A DNA stretch of 64,000 bases from a bacterium (GTDB lineage: Bacteria > Myxococcota_A > Polyangia > Nannocystales > Nannocystaceae): assembly GCA_024742475.1 (NCBI GenBank), contig JANSYI010000023.1, positions 62,001 through 126,000 on the forward strand, read 5' to 3'. Position numbers and translations under genes: made by a program. A model generated the notes under the pieces. That model was not told where the DNA came from and searched no databases. It saw only the letters and a list, made by a program, of their open reading frames with translations. Of the stretch, positions 26,116-34,908 are shown piece by piece (position 1 is the stretch's first letter; every line of letters begins with the position of its first letter).

Positions 26116-27040
26116 GCTCGCCCTTCCCTTGCGTGCTCGAGTTGGACCGCAACCGGATGACGAACCCCAGCGTCACACGGGCCGAAACGGCGCCTTGCGT
26201 GAACGAGCCTTCGAGGCCGCTGATGACGAAGCGGGGACGATGAAGCGCCAGCGCCATGTTCGGCTCGAGCCAGAGGCCGAAGCGCGGTACGGGCCACCAC
26301 GCCACACCGGTGCCGACGAGCACGTCGGTCGACACGCGCCGCGCAACGGTCGTGCTATCGACCCCCACGGCACGCGCACGGTGTGCGCCCACGTGAAGCC
26401 CACCACAGCCGAACAGCTCCACCTCGTCGCGACGGAACGACGGGCACACGCGAAGGTCACCACCACCGGCGAGGATGGAGGCCGCCGGCGATGCGTTCGC
26501 GCTCAGTGGAATCGGCGCCCAACCGGAGAACGTCGCCCCCACCTCCAGACGGACCCCGCCGCGCAAGAATGAGGCGGTGAGAGAGCCCAGGCCTCCGGTG
26601 CGCGAATACGCAGCCACGTTCGCGCCGCCCGAGATGCGCAGGTCGAACGCGCGCTGACGAGGCGGCTGCGTCGGCGTGGCGTCCGGAGTCTCGACCGGCG
26701 GGGTTGGTGTTGGCTCCTGCGTCTTCTCGACCGTCTTCACTGCGTCGACGGCCATCGCGACGTAGAGCGCGGCGGAGTCGACGAGCGGCTCGCACGTTGG
26801 AGAGTCCAACCGACGCTCGGTCGACCCGTCGGACGTCTTCACGACGAGCCGAAGACTAAACGCATCGCCGGACTGCGTCACGCGACCTTCCACGCGCACA
26901 TCGCTCAGATCTGGCTCTGCACCGCCGAGCAACCGACGAACCTCGGCCTGCAGGACGTCCTGGGTCGGGCACTGCTCGGGCACGTCCCAGGAGACCGCGT
27001 CGGCTCCCGCCGCGGCCTGCATCAGTATCATCGCGCCCAT
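26108..27040 (-). CDS. Predicted envelope protein with C-terminal beta-rich domain
   Basis: 310 residues from the ATG at 27040. The start is preceded by another gene's end, so a longer form is unlikely. A weak signal-like start leads into a first domain of about 130 residues (WDVPEQCPTQDVLQAEVRRL and a substrate-like GRVTQSGDAFSLRLVVKTSD strand). Next comes a Thr/Pro linker, and then about 150 residues of alternating strands ending in VSARVTLGFVIRLRS, which look like an outer-membrane barrel. Such proteins next to an ECF sigma factor and a TPR protein are frequent in Myxobacteria. Function is unknown. The sigma gene starts inside its last codons. Confidence 0.75.
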   Translation of the reverse strand: MGAMILMQAAAGADAVSWDVPEQCPTQDVLQAEVRRLLGGAEPDLSDVRVEGRVTQSGDAFSLRLVVKTSDGSTERRLDSPTCEPLVDSAALYVAMAVDAVKTVEKTQEPTPTPPVETPDATPTQPPRQRAFDLRISGGANVAAYSRTGGLGSLTASFLRGGVRLEVGATFSGWAPIPLSANASPAASILAGGGDLRVCPSFRRDEVELFGCGGLHVGAHRARAVGVDSTTVARRVSTDVLVGTGVAWWPVPRFGLWLEPNMALALHRPRFVISGLEGSFTQGAVSARVTLGFVIRLRSNSSTQGKGERG

Positions 27041-27101
27041 CCCCGCTCCGTACGTAGAACTGTCCTCCCCGGGTCGAGAGTATCGCGGAACGCGTTCACC
27101 C

Positions 27102-28517
27102 TCACACCAGCAGCTCGGAAATGGCGCCCGGAGCGAAGCCCTGAAGACCGAAATCGTCGACGGGTGCACCGCCCTCGTCCGTCACGCACGCCATGCGAAG
27201 CACCGTGTTGAGCAGGCGGTTGACGTTCTCGCCAGAGCCGTCGAAGTGGTACTGGCGCACGCCGGGGCCCGTGCCGCCGGCGATGAGGAAGCACAGGTCT
27301 CGAGCCGCGTGGCCGTCGCCTTCTGCGAGGTCCGAGCCGAGCATGAGCAGGCTGTTATCGAGCGCCGTCCGTCCGTCGGGACCCTCGACAATCGCATCGA
27401 GTTCCGCGCACAGCAGCGCGAACTTGTCGACGAAGAAGCGAAGCCCGGTCACCCGGACCTCGCCGTCTTTCTCCCAACCGTCCGCGGCGTGCACCACCGG
27501 GTGGTGCCAGTCCTGGACGGTGGCGACGGCGTCGTCCACGAGTGGAATGCCGAAGAACGGGTTCTGCTGGTCGTAGAACTCGAGACGACCGACCGGCGCA
27601 ACACCACAAGCCATCGCATGGGCCATGAGCCGAATCTGCAGGTCGGCGAAATCCCCCATCGACCAGCCCTCGTAGGCCGACTCGTCCTCGGACGCTGCAT
27701 CGGGAATGGTGCACGCCAGCGGGGGCTGAAGGTCGAGCTCGATCTCCCGGATCTTGTCGGCGTGGTCGTCGAGCACGGCTCGGTCGGCGGGTGGCAGCCC
27801 CTGGCGTAGATCGGTGAAGCTGTCGCGAACGGCATCCAGCACGCTCTTGCGGCGGCGCTGCAGCGTCATGAACGCCTCGTCGACCTCACCGTCGGGCGTG
27901 ACACCCGAGAACAAGCTGGCGAACGCGACGCCTGGGTTGGCTTGAAGCGAGACGGGGTTCTCCGCCGCTTCGTAGAAGAACGCGCTGTCGACGATCTCTC
28001 CGACCTGCCGTCCTGGAATGCCCAGATCAACCGACGCCCGCATGTGTGACTCGTCGGCGAGAAACTGTCCGATGACGTGCTCGACCGAGGGGCCGTTGGC
28101 GGTGTTCTGGTGCCCGTCGGGCGAGGACTGAATCACGTTGTCGACATGGTTGGTGCCGTCTCCACCGAACGCGTGGCGCATGAGGGTGCCGGTGAACACC
28201 GATTCCTTCTTGCCGGGGTGCCCGTAGACGTAGTCGCTCACCAGATCCAACACCCCGTTGGGGCAGTTCGTCACCGCGAGCGTGCGGTCCTTGAACGGCT
28301 CCATCGCCGCGGTGATCGCTCCGAAGTCGAAACTCGACCCGGTCGCAGTCGGGCTGAAGAACGGCACGTGCGTGCCCATGGGGTACGCCATCATGATGGC
28401 GCGCCGGGGGCCGTTGGGGTCCCCCGCCGCCTTCGCGGAGCGGGTCGCGAACTTGGACAGGAACGGAAGGCCGACGGTGATTCCGCCCAGGCCCTGAAGA
28501 AAGCGGCGTCGTCTCAT
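27102..28517 (-). CDS. DUF1552 protein with Tat signal
   Basis: 471 residues. The N-terminus RRRRFLQGLGG is a twin-arginine signal, so the protein is exported folded. The body is the DUF1552 family, found in Planctomycetes, Verrucomicrobia and Myxobacteria, with similarity to sulfatase/alkaline-phosphatase-like folds; visible conserved parts include AIMMAYPMGTHVPFF, RHAFGGDGTNHVDN and LLMLGSDLAEGDGHAARDL. It overlaps the DUF1592 gene by 4 bp; the two families nearly always occur together. Proposed roles in secretome or polysaccharide breakdown are not proven. Confidence 0.93.
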   Translation of the reverse strand: MRRRRFLQGLGGITVGLPFLSKFATRSAKAAGDPNGPRRAIMMAYPMGTHVPFFSPTATGSSFDFGAITAAMEPFKDRTLAVTNCPNGVLDLVSDYVYGHPGKKESVFTGTLMRHAFGGDGTNHVDNVIQSSPDGHQNTANGPSVEHVIGQFLADESHMRASVDLGIPGRQVGEIVDSAFFYEAAENPVSLQANPGVAFASLFSGVTPDGEVDEAFMTLQRRRKSVLDAVRDSFTDLRQGLPPADRAVLDDHADKIREIELDLQPPLACTIPDAASEDESAYEGWSMGDFADLQIRLMAHAMACGVAPVGRLEFYDQQNPFFGIPLVDDAVATVQDWHHPVVHAADGWEKDGEVRVTGLRFFVDKFALLCAELDAIVEGPDGRTALDNSLLMLGSDLAEGDGHAARDLCFLIAGGTGPGVRQYHFDGSGENVNRLLNTVLRMACVTDEGGAPVDDFGLQGFAPGAISELLV

Positions 28518-30208
28518 TCTGCACCTCCCGTGCTGCGAAAGCGGAATGCGTCGGAGGTCGCGATGGCGACCAGCAGCTCCCGAACGTCTCCTTCACTGGC
28601 GGCAAACGCCTCTCGAATCTCCTCGAGCGAGCAGACGTCTTCGTCGGTCTCGTGACGACCCATTGCATAGCGGAACCAGTGGGTCGCGTAGCAGTCCTCG
28701 GCCATCTCCGACTCGGAGAGCGCAAGGACCAGCTCGGTGGCGTTGGCGAAGTCGCCGGCGAACACCCCGATGTCGATGTCGGTCGTGGTGTCGATGGTCG
28801 CCCCGTTTTCCTCGAGACGATGGGCGCCCACCCAGTCGTAGGCCTCGAACGGGAAGCCGAACGGGTTGATGCCGACGTGGCAGCCTGCGCAAGACGGCTC
28901 CAGCATCAGCGGCTCGAGCCGCTCGCGGGCCGTCGGAAGGTCGCCGTAGTCGCCCAGCGTCCCCTCGATATCGATGTCGCCGGGGAACGCGGGCACCGGA
29001 GCGCACAACACGTGCTGCCGAATGAACACGCCTCGCTCGACCAGCGAGGTGGAGTCGCTATGAGCGGCGGCCGCCATCGCAGCGGCGGTGGTGAGCAGAC
29101 CGCGTCGGGGCGAGGCGGTGGGGTCTCCGGCGTTGTAGACCTCGTTGAGCCTGCCATCGCTGGGGAAGGCGTCGGTGGCCAGCAGCGTTCGGAACGTGCC
29201 GTCGGTGTCCTCGATGAACCATCGCCCGAACTCCCGCAGTTCGACCGCAAGGGCGTCGGAGACGTCCTCGTCCCACAGCGGGTGCTCTCGATCGGCTCCG
29301 TCGAGGCTGAAGCCGCGCAGCCACTCGTGGTGGAACGTCGTCATCGCCCGGGCGACCTCGGCCCGTCCGGCGAGGCGTCGCGCCTGTGCCTCGACACCTT
29401 CGGGCGTCAACAGGCTGCCGTCCTCGGCGGCGGTGAGCAGCTCGGCGTCAGGCAGACCGTCGAGGAACAGCAACGACAACCGGGTCGCAATCTCGTGCCC
29501 CGAGAGCGCGACGACGGAAGGGTCGTCGGTCGCGAGCCCGGGCTCGGTGACGTAGAGCATTCCCGGCGCCTGCAGGAAGAACTGCAGCACCGCAGTGAGA
29601 GCCTCCTCGACCCCGTCATCGTCGCGCACCTGCTCGTAGAGCCCCTGGATCAGCGCCCGCTCGGCCTCGGTCGGCGCGCGGCGGAACGCCTGCGTCCCGA
29701 ACGCGTCGATGAAGTCGGGCATGCAGCCGTCGACCGTCTCAGCGGCGAGGCTGTCCCCGATGCAGGGCACGAGCATCGGGGCATAGGTCCCGATGTCTTC
29801 GCGGAACAGGCTCGCGATGTTGTCGGCGTTGTCCTCGATGCGCTCGGACTCGCCGGTCGAGACCCGGTTGGCGCTGGCGAAGGTGGTGAAGCCGTCTTCG
29901 ATGAGGGTCTCGGGGAACACGCCGACCTCACGCGCTTGCTCGGCGAGCGCCGGGGGCAGCAGCGTGTCGACGACTTGCCAGTACTGGGCGGACGAGAGTC
30001 GCCGCAGCGGCTGGGTGCCGACCGTGTCGCACGTCAGCTCGGGCGCGTCGGGGTCGCTCCCCGACCCGCCCGAGCCGTCGTCGGAGTCCCCTTGGTTCGC
30101 GGTCCCGCCATCAGTGTCTCCCCCACCTCCGGCACCGACGTTCACGCCGCTGTAGCAGCCTGTGCACAGCGCGCTTCCGAGCAGGACCGCGCTTCCCATC
30201 CCTCGCAT
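28514..30208 (-). CDS. DUF1592 lipoprotein, cytochrome-like
   Basis: 564 residues from the ATG at 30208. A short signal peptide ends in a lipobox (CTGC). After a Gly/Asp/Ser linker come the domains of the DUF1587/1592/1588/1585 series: LRRLSSAQYWQVVDTLLP, then AFRRAPTEAERALIQGLYEQ, LSLLFLDGLPDAELL, the RGVFIRQHVLCAPVPAFPG region, and the C-terminal FRYAMGRHETDED. A single haem-type motif CAGCH occurs in EPSCAGCHVGINPFG. The gene overlaps DUF1552 by ATGA, the usual pair. Predicted at the outer face of the inner membrane or in the outer membrane. Confidence 0.92.
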   Translation of the reverse strand: MRGMGSAVLLGSALCTGCYSGVNVGAGGGGDTDGGTANQGDSDDGSGGSGSDPDAPELTCDTVGTQPLRRLSSAQYWQVVDTLLPPALAEQAREVGVFPETLIEDGFTTFASANRVSTGESERIEDNADNIASLFREDIGTYAPMLVPCIGDSLAAETVDGCMPDFIDAFGTQAFRRAPTEAERALIQGLYEQVRDDDGVEEALTAVLQFFLQAPGMLYVTEPGLATDDPSVVALSGHEIATRLSLLFLDGLPDAELLTAAEDGSLLTPEGVEAQARRLAGRAEVARAMTTFHHEWLRGFSLDGADREHPLWDEDVSDALAVELREFGRWFIEDTDGTFRTLLATDAFPSDGRLNEVYNAGDPTASPRRGLLTTAAAMAAAAHSDSTSLVERGVFIRQHVLCAPVPAFPGDIDIEGTLGDYGDLPTARERLEPLMLEPSCAGCHVGINPFGFPFEAYDWVGAHRLEENGATIDTTTDIDIGVFAGDFANATELVLALSESEMAEDCYATHWFRYAMGRHETDEDVCSLEEIREAFAASEGDVRELLVAIATSDAFRFRSTGGAE

Positions 30209-30236
30209 GATGGTGGGTGACGCGGTGGGCCGGTTC

Positions 30237-31238
30237 TCATCCGCCGAATTGCACCGGTGTCGATCCCGTAGCCGGGGCTACACCCGGGTCGGTTGCGCAG
30301 CCGATCGGCTCGGTCGCGATGACGAGATCGTCGAACAGGAACGTGTACGGGTCGGACTCAGCGGTGGACGCCAACCCCCCCACGTTCACGTTCGCAAAGC
30401 CGTCGACGGGCAAGGTGTCGATCGGCATGTCGTTGCTGTCGACGACCACGTCGTTCACGCGGATCTCGATGTTGCCCGCCGTGTCGGAGATCTGGATACG
30501 AAGCTCCACACAAGCCCACGTTTCGGGTGGGATCGCGCTGGGGTTGGGTGGCCCGGACATCGACCCCGGCAGCGCGACGTACTGCAGCCCATACATCGAC
30601 TTGAGGTCCAGCGAGTAGCGCTCGGTCCCCACGTCCATCCGCCCGGAGAGCTCGTGAAAGATGATCCACTCCTGCACCATCGGGGCGGCTGGCACCCAGA
30701 CGAATGACCGAACCGCGAGGGTGCCCTCGGCCACCGGCGGGTCGATGTCGAAGTTGAGCTGCTGCCGCTCCTCGGGGGCTAGCGAGACCTCCCCGGCGAA
30801 CATCCCGGTGTGGGCATCTGCGGACGTGCGACCGACGGATCCCCCGGCCCACTCGGGCGCGAAGCCATCCATCTCGAAGTCCTCGCACAGCAGCACGCTG
30901 TCACTCGAACAGTTCAACGGCTGCCGGACGCAGCCGAGTGGGCCGCACACCTCGCCGGCCCCGCAGCGTTCATCGCGGTAGGCGATCAGGCATTCGCCAT
31001 CGATGCACAGCGACTCGTGGCAGGGCTGCGTCTCCACGCAGGCTGGCAAGCAGACCTCGGCGGCCGTGGAGCTCGATGCGTCCGAAGATGCGCCCGAACT
31101 CGTGCTCATCTCAGTGCCCGTCGTGCCCGGGTCGGCGGTCTCGGTGACGACGTCGTCGTAGCCGACGGCACCGATCGTCTGTGCCGGCGCGATGCAGCTG
31201 GTCAAGGCGACCAGCGCGAGCAGGGCTCCCCTTCCCAT
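30237..31238 (-). CDS. Lipoprotein with Cys-rich region and lectin-like domain
   Basis: 333 residues from the ATG at 31238. The signal peptide ends in LTSC. A Ser/Thr linker (about 35-60) is followed by a Cys-rich stretch (CLPACVETQPC, CIDGECLIAY, CGAGEVCGPLGC), a common adhesive or spacer module in myxobacterial lipoproteins. The last 200 residues start with LLCEDFEMDGF and continue as beta-strands resembling a concanavalin A/LamG jelly roll (ESDPYTFLFDDLVIA at the end). It precedes the DUF1592 gene by 28 bp and probably shares its transcript. A sugar- or cell-wall-binding role is likely but not shown. Confidence 0.85.
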   Translation of the reverse strand: MGRGALLALVALTSCIAPAQTIGAVGYDDVVTETADPGTTGTEMSTSSGASSDASSSTAAEVCLPACVETQPCHESLCIDGECLIAYRDERCGAGEVCGPLGCVRQPLNCSSDSVLLCEDFEMDGFAPEWAGGSVGRTSADAHTGMFAGEVSLAPEERQQLNFDIDPPVAEGTLAVRSFVWVPAAPMVQEWIIFHELSGRMDVGTERYSLDLKSMYGLQYVALPGSMSGPPNPSAIPPETWACVELRIQISDTAGNIEIRVNDVVVDSNDMPIDTLPVDGFANVNVGGLASTAESDPYTFLFDDLVIATEPIGCATDPGVAPATGSTPVQFGG

Positions 31239-31262
31239 GGCGCGCGAGCGTAGCAGACGCAA

Positions 31263-32207
31263 TCAGTGGCGCTCGACGATCGCCCCGGCGCCCTGGTCGA
31301 GCAGCGCCTCGGCCACCGCGACCCCGAGCGCGTTCGCGTCGTCGCGCGCGCCGGTCGTCGTGGCCTCGTAGCAGGGCTCTCCGCTGGGGTCGACGACCAT
31401 GCCGCGGACCGTGACAGCGTCGCGTGACAGCGTCGCGTGACACGCCAGCGGCACCGTGCAGCTGGCCTCGAGCCGGACGAGGAACCCGCGCTCGGCCGCC
31501 GCGCGAACGGTGGTGTCGGGGTCGGCCAACGGCGCCAGCAATGCCTTCACCCTCGAGTCGGCTGCGCGACACTGCAGCGCGAGAATGCCCTGCGCAGGCG
31601 CGGGCAGGAACGCGTCTTCGGCGAGCAGCTCGCTGATGCGGCTCCCCATGTCGAGGCGGCGAAGCCCTGCTGCGGCCAAGATGACGACGTCGACCTCGCC
31701 GCTGTCGACCAGCCCCACGCGGGTGGGTACGTTGCCGCGGATCGGCACGACCTCGACCCGCGGGTTGAGCCGCCGCACCAGCGCGCCGCGGCGCAGCGAC
31801 CCGGTGCCGACCCGGGCGCCCGAAGGCAACCCCTCGAGCGTGACCGACTCGCCGACGCGGCCCACGAGCGCGTCTCGGGGATCCTCGCGGGCGGGCGTGC
31901 ATGCGATCTCGAGCCCCTCGGGACCGAGCGCTGGCATGTCCTTCATGCTGTGGACAGCCAGGTCGACCGACGCGTCGAGCAGTCGCGCTTCGATGGCCTT
32001 GACGAACAACCCCTTGCCACCGACCTCGTGCAGTGGACGGTCCTGAATCTGGTCGCCCTTCGTGCTGATGATGTTCAGCTCGACCTGCAGCCCCTCGCCC
32101 CAGTGGGCGCGAAGTTGGTCGCGGACGTGGTTGCTCTGCCACAGGGCGAGGGCGGATCCACGGGTTCCGATCTGGACGGGTTGCGCGAGGAGTTCTTCTC
32201 GATTCAT
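31263..32207 (-). CDS. hemC: Porphobilinogen deaminase (hydroxymethylbilane synthase)
   Basis: 314 residues. Joins four porphobilinogen units to hydroxymethylbilane in haem synthesis. Conserved parts visible: IGTRGSALALWQ at 13-24, the catalytic Asp90 in VHSMKD, GTGSLRR at 134-140, and the dipyrromethane cofactor cysteine C250 in RLEASCTVPL. The ATG at 32207 overlaps the hemA stop by 4 bp. Third gene of a haem operon with a CcsA/HemX-type membrane protein and hemA. Confidence 0.97.
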   Translation of the reverse strand: MNREELLAQPVQIGTRGSALALWQSNHVRDQLRAHWGEGLQVELNIISTKGDQIQDRPLHEVGGKGLFVKAIEARLLDASVDLAVHSMKDMPALGPEGLEIACTPAREDPRDALVGRVGESVTLEGLPSGARVGTGSLRRGALVRRLNPRVEVVPIRGNVPTRVGLVDSGEVDVVILAAAGLRRLDMGSRISELLAEDAFLPAPAQGILALQCRAADSRVKALLAPLADPDTTVRAAAERGFLVRLEASCTVPLACHATLSRDAVTVRGMVVDPSGEPCYEATTTGARDDANALGVAVAEALLDQGAGAIVERH

Positions 32208-33583
32208 GAGGGCTCGGCTGCCTTGGCGGAGGCGGGCTCGGCGGTGGCTTGGTCCTTCGCCGACTGGGCGCGCGCTCTGGCCTTGGCCTGCGCGGCAGGG
32301 TCGGGCTCGTCGAGCGCAAAGAGGATGGAGAGCGCGTCGGCAAGGTCGGCGCCATCACGGCCTTTGACCGGGCCGTTGGCACCCTGGCGCACGGCGGCCA
32401 TGGGCGCGTGCATCAGCTTCTGCGCGATCGCTGCGCCGAGCTTCTTGACCACCTTGCGCCCGGCCGGGTCGAGGTCGGGGAGCTTTGCCAGCGCCCGAGC
32501 GACCTCGGCGTCGACGATGCCGCGCGCCCTGCCCTGCAGCGACCCGATGAGGGGGCCGACCGCGCGCGAGCGCATCCACGTGACGAAGCCTTGCACCTCT
32601 TCGTCGACCAACGCCTCGGCACGCCGCGCTTCGCCCTGCCGCGAGCGCAGGTTGTCGTGCACGATGCTCTGCAGGTCGTCGACGTTGTAGAGGAAGACGT
32701 GGTTGACCCGCGTGACGTCCGAGGCGACGTCGCGCGGCACGGCGATGTCCACGAGGAACAGGGGACGCTGCCGGCGCTTGCTCATGACCGGCTTGAGCAT
32801 GGCGCGGTCGATGATCGGCAGCCGCGACCCCGTGCTGCTGATGACGACGTCGGCCCGCGCGAGCTCGGCTTCGAGTCGGTCCCACGGCTCGAAACGCCCC
32901 TGAACCTCGCGCGCGAGGGCTTGCCCGCGCTCGACCGAGCGGTTGACGACCACGACCTCGGGTACCCCAGCCGCGCGCAAGTGCACGGCCGCGGCCTGGG
33001 CCATCTCTCCGGCTCCGACGACGAGCACGGCCGAGTCGGAGAGTTCGCCAAAGATGCTGGTGGCCAGGTCGACCGCGACCGAGGGGACGCTGGCTCCGCC
33101 GCGCGCGATCTCGGTCTCGGTCCGCACGCGCTTGGCACCTTTGAACGCCAGCGAGAGGCAGCGATCGAGCACCGGGCCGACGCGGCCGTGGTCTTTGGCG
33201 TGCTGGTACCCCGCCTTGACCTGCCCGAGGATCTGCGGCTCGCCGATCACGATCGACTCGAGGCTGGAGGCGACGCGGAAGATGTGCCGCGCCGCGTCGA
33301 ACGACTCCCGGACGAAGGCGGCCTGCCGAAGCTCGGTGCTCGGCACCGACTTGGTCCGCGCCAGGACCTCGAGCGCCGCGCTCCCACTGCCCTTGGGGTC
33401 GTCGGAGACGCCGTAGATCTCGACGCGGTTGCACGTGGAGACCACCATGGCCTCGCGCAGCTGCGCCTCGTGCTCGAGCGCCTCGAGCAGCGCAGAGCGC
33501 TCGTCATCAGAGACGGCCAAGCGCTCGCGCAGGTCGACGGCGGCCCCGGTGTGGTTGATGCCGAGCGCGACGAGGTCGGTCAT
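32204..33583 (-). CDS. hemA: Glutamyl-tRNA reductase
   Basis: 459 residues from the ATG at 33583. Reduces glutamyl-tRNA to glutamate-1-semialdehyde, the first committed step of C5-pathway haem synthesis. The nucleophile C51 lies in VVSTCNRVEIYG; GEPQILGQVKAGY and the NADPH loop VVGAGEMAQAAAVHL follow. The C-terminal 45 residues are an Ala/Lys/Glu-rich extension beyond the dimerisation domain. It overlaps its upstream neighbour (CcsA/HemX type) and hemC by 4 bp each, so the operon is tightly coupled. Tetrapyrrole supply fits the many c-type cytochromes in the window. Confidence 0.97.
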   Translation of the reverse strand: MTDLVALGINHTGAAVDLRERLAVSDDERSALLEALEHEAQLREAMVVSTCNRVEIYGVSDDPKGSGSAALEVLARTKSVPSTELRQAAFVRESFDAARHIFRVASSLESIVIGEPQILGQVKAGYQHAKDHGRVGPVLDRCLSLAFKGAKRVRTETEIARGGASVPSVAVDLATSIFGELSDSAVLVVGAGEMAQAAAVHLRAAGVPEVVVVNRSVERGQALAREVQGRFEPWDRLEAELARADVVISSTGSRLPIIDRAMLKPVMSKRRQRPLFLVDIAVPRDVASDVTRVNHVFLYNVDDLQSIVHDNLRSRQGEARRAEALVDEEVQGFVTWMRSRAVGPLIGSLQGRARGIVDAEVARALAKLPDLDPAGRKVVKKLGAAIAQKLMHAPMAAVRQGANGPVKGRDGADLADALSILFALDEPDPAAQAKARARAQSAKDQATAEPASAKAAEPS

Positions 33584-34428
33584 GACGTGGGCGCCTCCTG
33601 CAGGGTCGCCTCGCGCGGCGCCCCTCCCGATGCGTTGACCCCGTACCACACCACGATCCCCACGATCGCCGCGAAGGCGGTGAGCGTGAGCATCGCGGCA
33701 CCCCGCCCTCGCGTGCCGCGAGCCGCCCGCGCGATCAGCAGGCCGACCGAGGTCAGCCAGGCGATGCCCGCCAGCGCGAGCTCGAACGCGCGTCCCTCGA
33801 GCGAGGACGGCCCGCCCAGCTCGAGGATCCAAAGCACGCCCGTGACGATGGCGAGGGTGAAGATGGGCGTCACCAGCAGGACGAGCCGGTGGTGTAGGCG
33901 ATCGAGGCCCGTGAGGGACATGCCCTTGCGGCCGGGGCGAAAGACCTTGTTGCGGAGCCGGCGCTCGGCGACGAGGTAGAGCGACGCGACGCCGGCGGCG
34001 AGTGCGAAGCCCGCCAACCCCACCGACGCGAGCCCGATGTGCGCCCCGGCGATGCCCTTGGCGGCCGGGACGGCGCCCTTGCCCAGCCCGCTGAACACCA
34101 CGCCGAGCACGAGGCCGGCGAGCCCGAGCGGCGCCATGACGGCCCCAAGCGGCTGCAGACGACCCTTGCGAGACAGGGGCAGGTAGCTGGCGACGGCGAT
34201 CAGCGTGCCGAAGCTCGTCGCGAGAAAGATGTTCTTGAACGGGTGGTCCCCCTCGACGCACTGGGCTCCGATCGCGCTGAAATGCAGCGCGCCCGCGACC
34301 GCCAGCGCGAGCCGCCCCCACAGCGGGGGGCTCTCCTCGCGCACCCGCGGGTCCGTCCGCTCGGCGCCGTACGCGTACGTCGATGCGCCGTACGCCAGGG
34401 CCGAGAGGATGAAGAGCACGAGCGTCAT
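33580..34428 (-). CDS. CcsA/HemX-type cytochrome c assembly membrane protein
   Basis: 282 residues from the ATG at 34428; a GTG seven codons upstream is an alternative. About eight hydrophobic helices are seen. The family binds haem in the membrane with conserved His; candidates are in VAGALHFSAIG, AKGIAGAHIGLAS and LDRLHHRLVLL. In some bacteria HemX-type members regulate HemA amounts, while CcsA/CcmC members deliver haem for c-type cytochromes. A WWD motif is not obvious, so the HemX assignment is favoured. It overlaps hemA by 4 bp. Confidence 0.8.
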   Translation of the reverse strand: MTLVLFILSALAYGASTYAYGAERTDPRVREESPPLWGRLALAVAGALHFSAIGAQCVEGDHPFKNIFLATSFGTLIAVASYLPLSRKGRLQPLGAVMAPLGLAGLVLGVVFSGLGKGAVPAAKGIAGAHIGLASVGLAGFALAAGVASLYLVAERRLRNKVFRPGRKGMSLTGLDRLHHRLVLLVTPIFTLAIVTGVLWILELGGPSSLEGRAFELALAGIAWLTSVGLLIARAARGTRGRGAAMLTLTAFAAIVGIVVWYGVNASGGAPREATLQEAPTS

Positions 34429-34492
34429 GCGCCCCCAAGGATGCACCACGCGGCCGCGACGGGCGACGCTTTTCCCCGGCGCGAAGCGGCGC

Positions 34493-34870
34493 CTACAGCT
34501 CCAGCGGGAACACGGTGGCGATCGCCCAGCCCGACTCCGGGTCGACCAGCGTGTAGCTGAGGCCGAACGAGGGCAGCGCCTCGCCGGCGGAAGTCTGAAA
34601 CGTCCACTGCACGTCCGCCCGCGTGATTCGGGGCGCGAGGCGACGTGAAGACACCACCTCGAAGGTGGCCTCGCCGACCTGCGCCTGCCGATGCCGCGCG
34701 AACTGACGCTCGAAGCGCTCGCGCAGCTGCGCCTCCGTGGTCAGCGCGATGACGTCCGCGCCCGAGGCGACCAGGCATGGGTTGTGGACGAGCTTGATGA
34801 CCGCATCGACGTCGTAGGCCGCAAACGCTCGGGAGTACCGCTCGAAGAACGCGTGTAGGGTCGACGCCAC
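34493..34870 (-). CDS. SnoaL/NTF2-like small protein
   Basis: 125 residues. The first 40 residues (HAFFERYSRAFAAYDVDAVI) and the strand pattern FEVVSSRRLAPRITRADVQW then LPSFGLSYTLVDPESGWAIA match the NTF2-like/DUF4440 cone fold. No catalytic residues can be named, so it could be an enzyme or a binding protein. It lies 64 bp upstream of the CcsA/HemX gene and may share its transcript. Confidence 0.75.
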   Translation of the reverse strand: MASTLHAFFERYSRAFAAYDVDAVIKLVHNPCLVASGADVIALTTEAQLRERFERQFARHRQAQVGEATFEVVSSRRLAPRITRADVQWTFQTSAGEALPSFGLSYTLVDPESGWAIATVFPLEL

Positions 34871-34908
34871 GCCCCAAGCCTACCAGCCCGACGATTGGGG
34901 GGGTCGAC

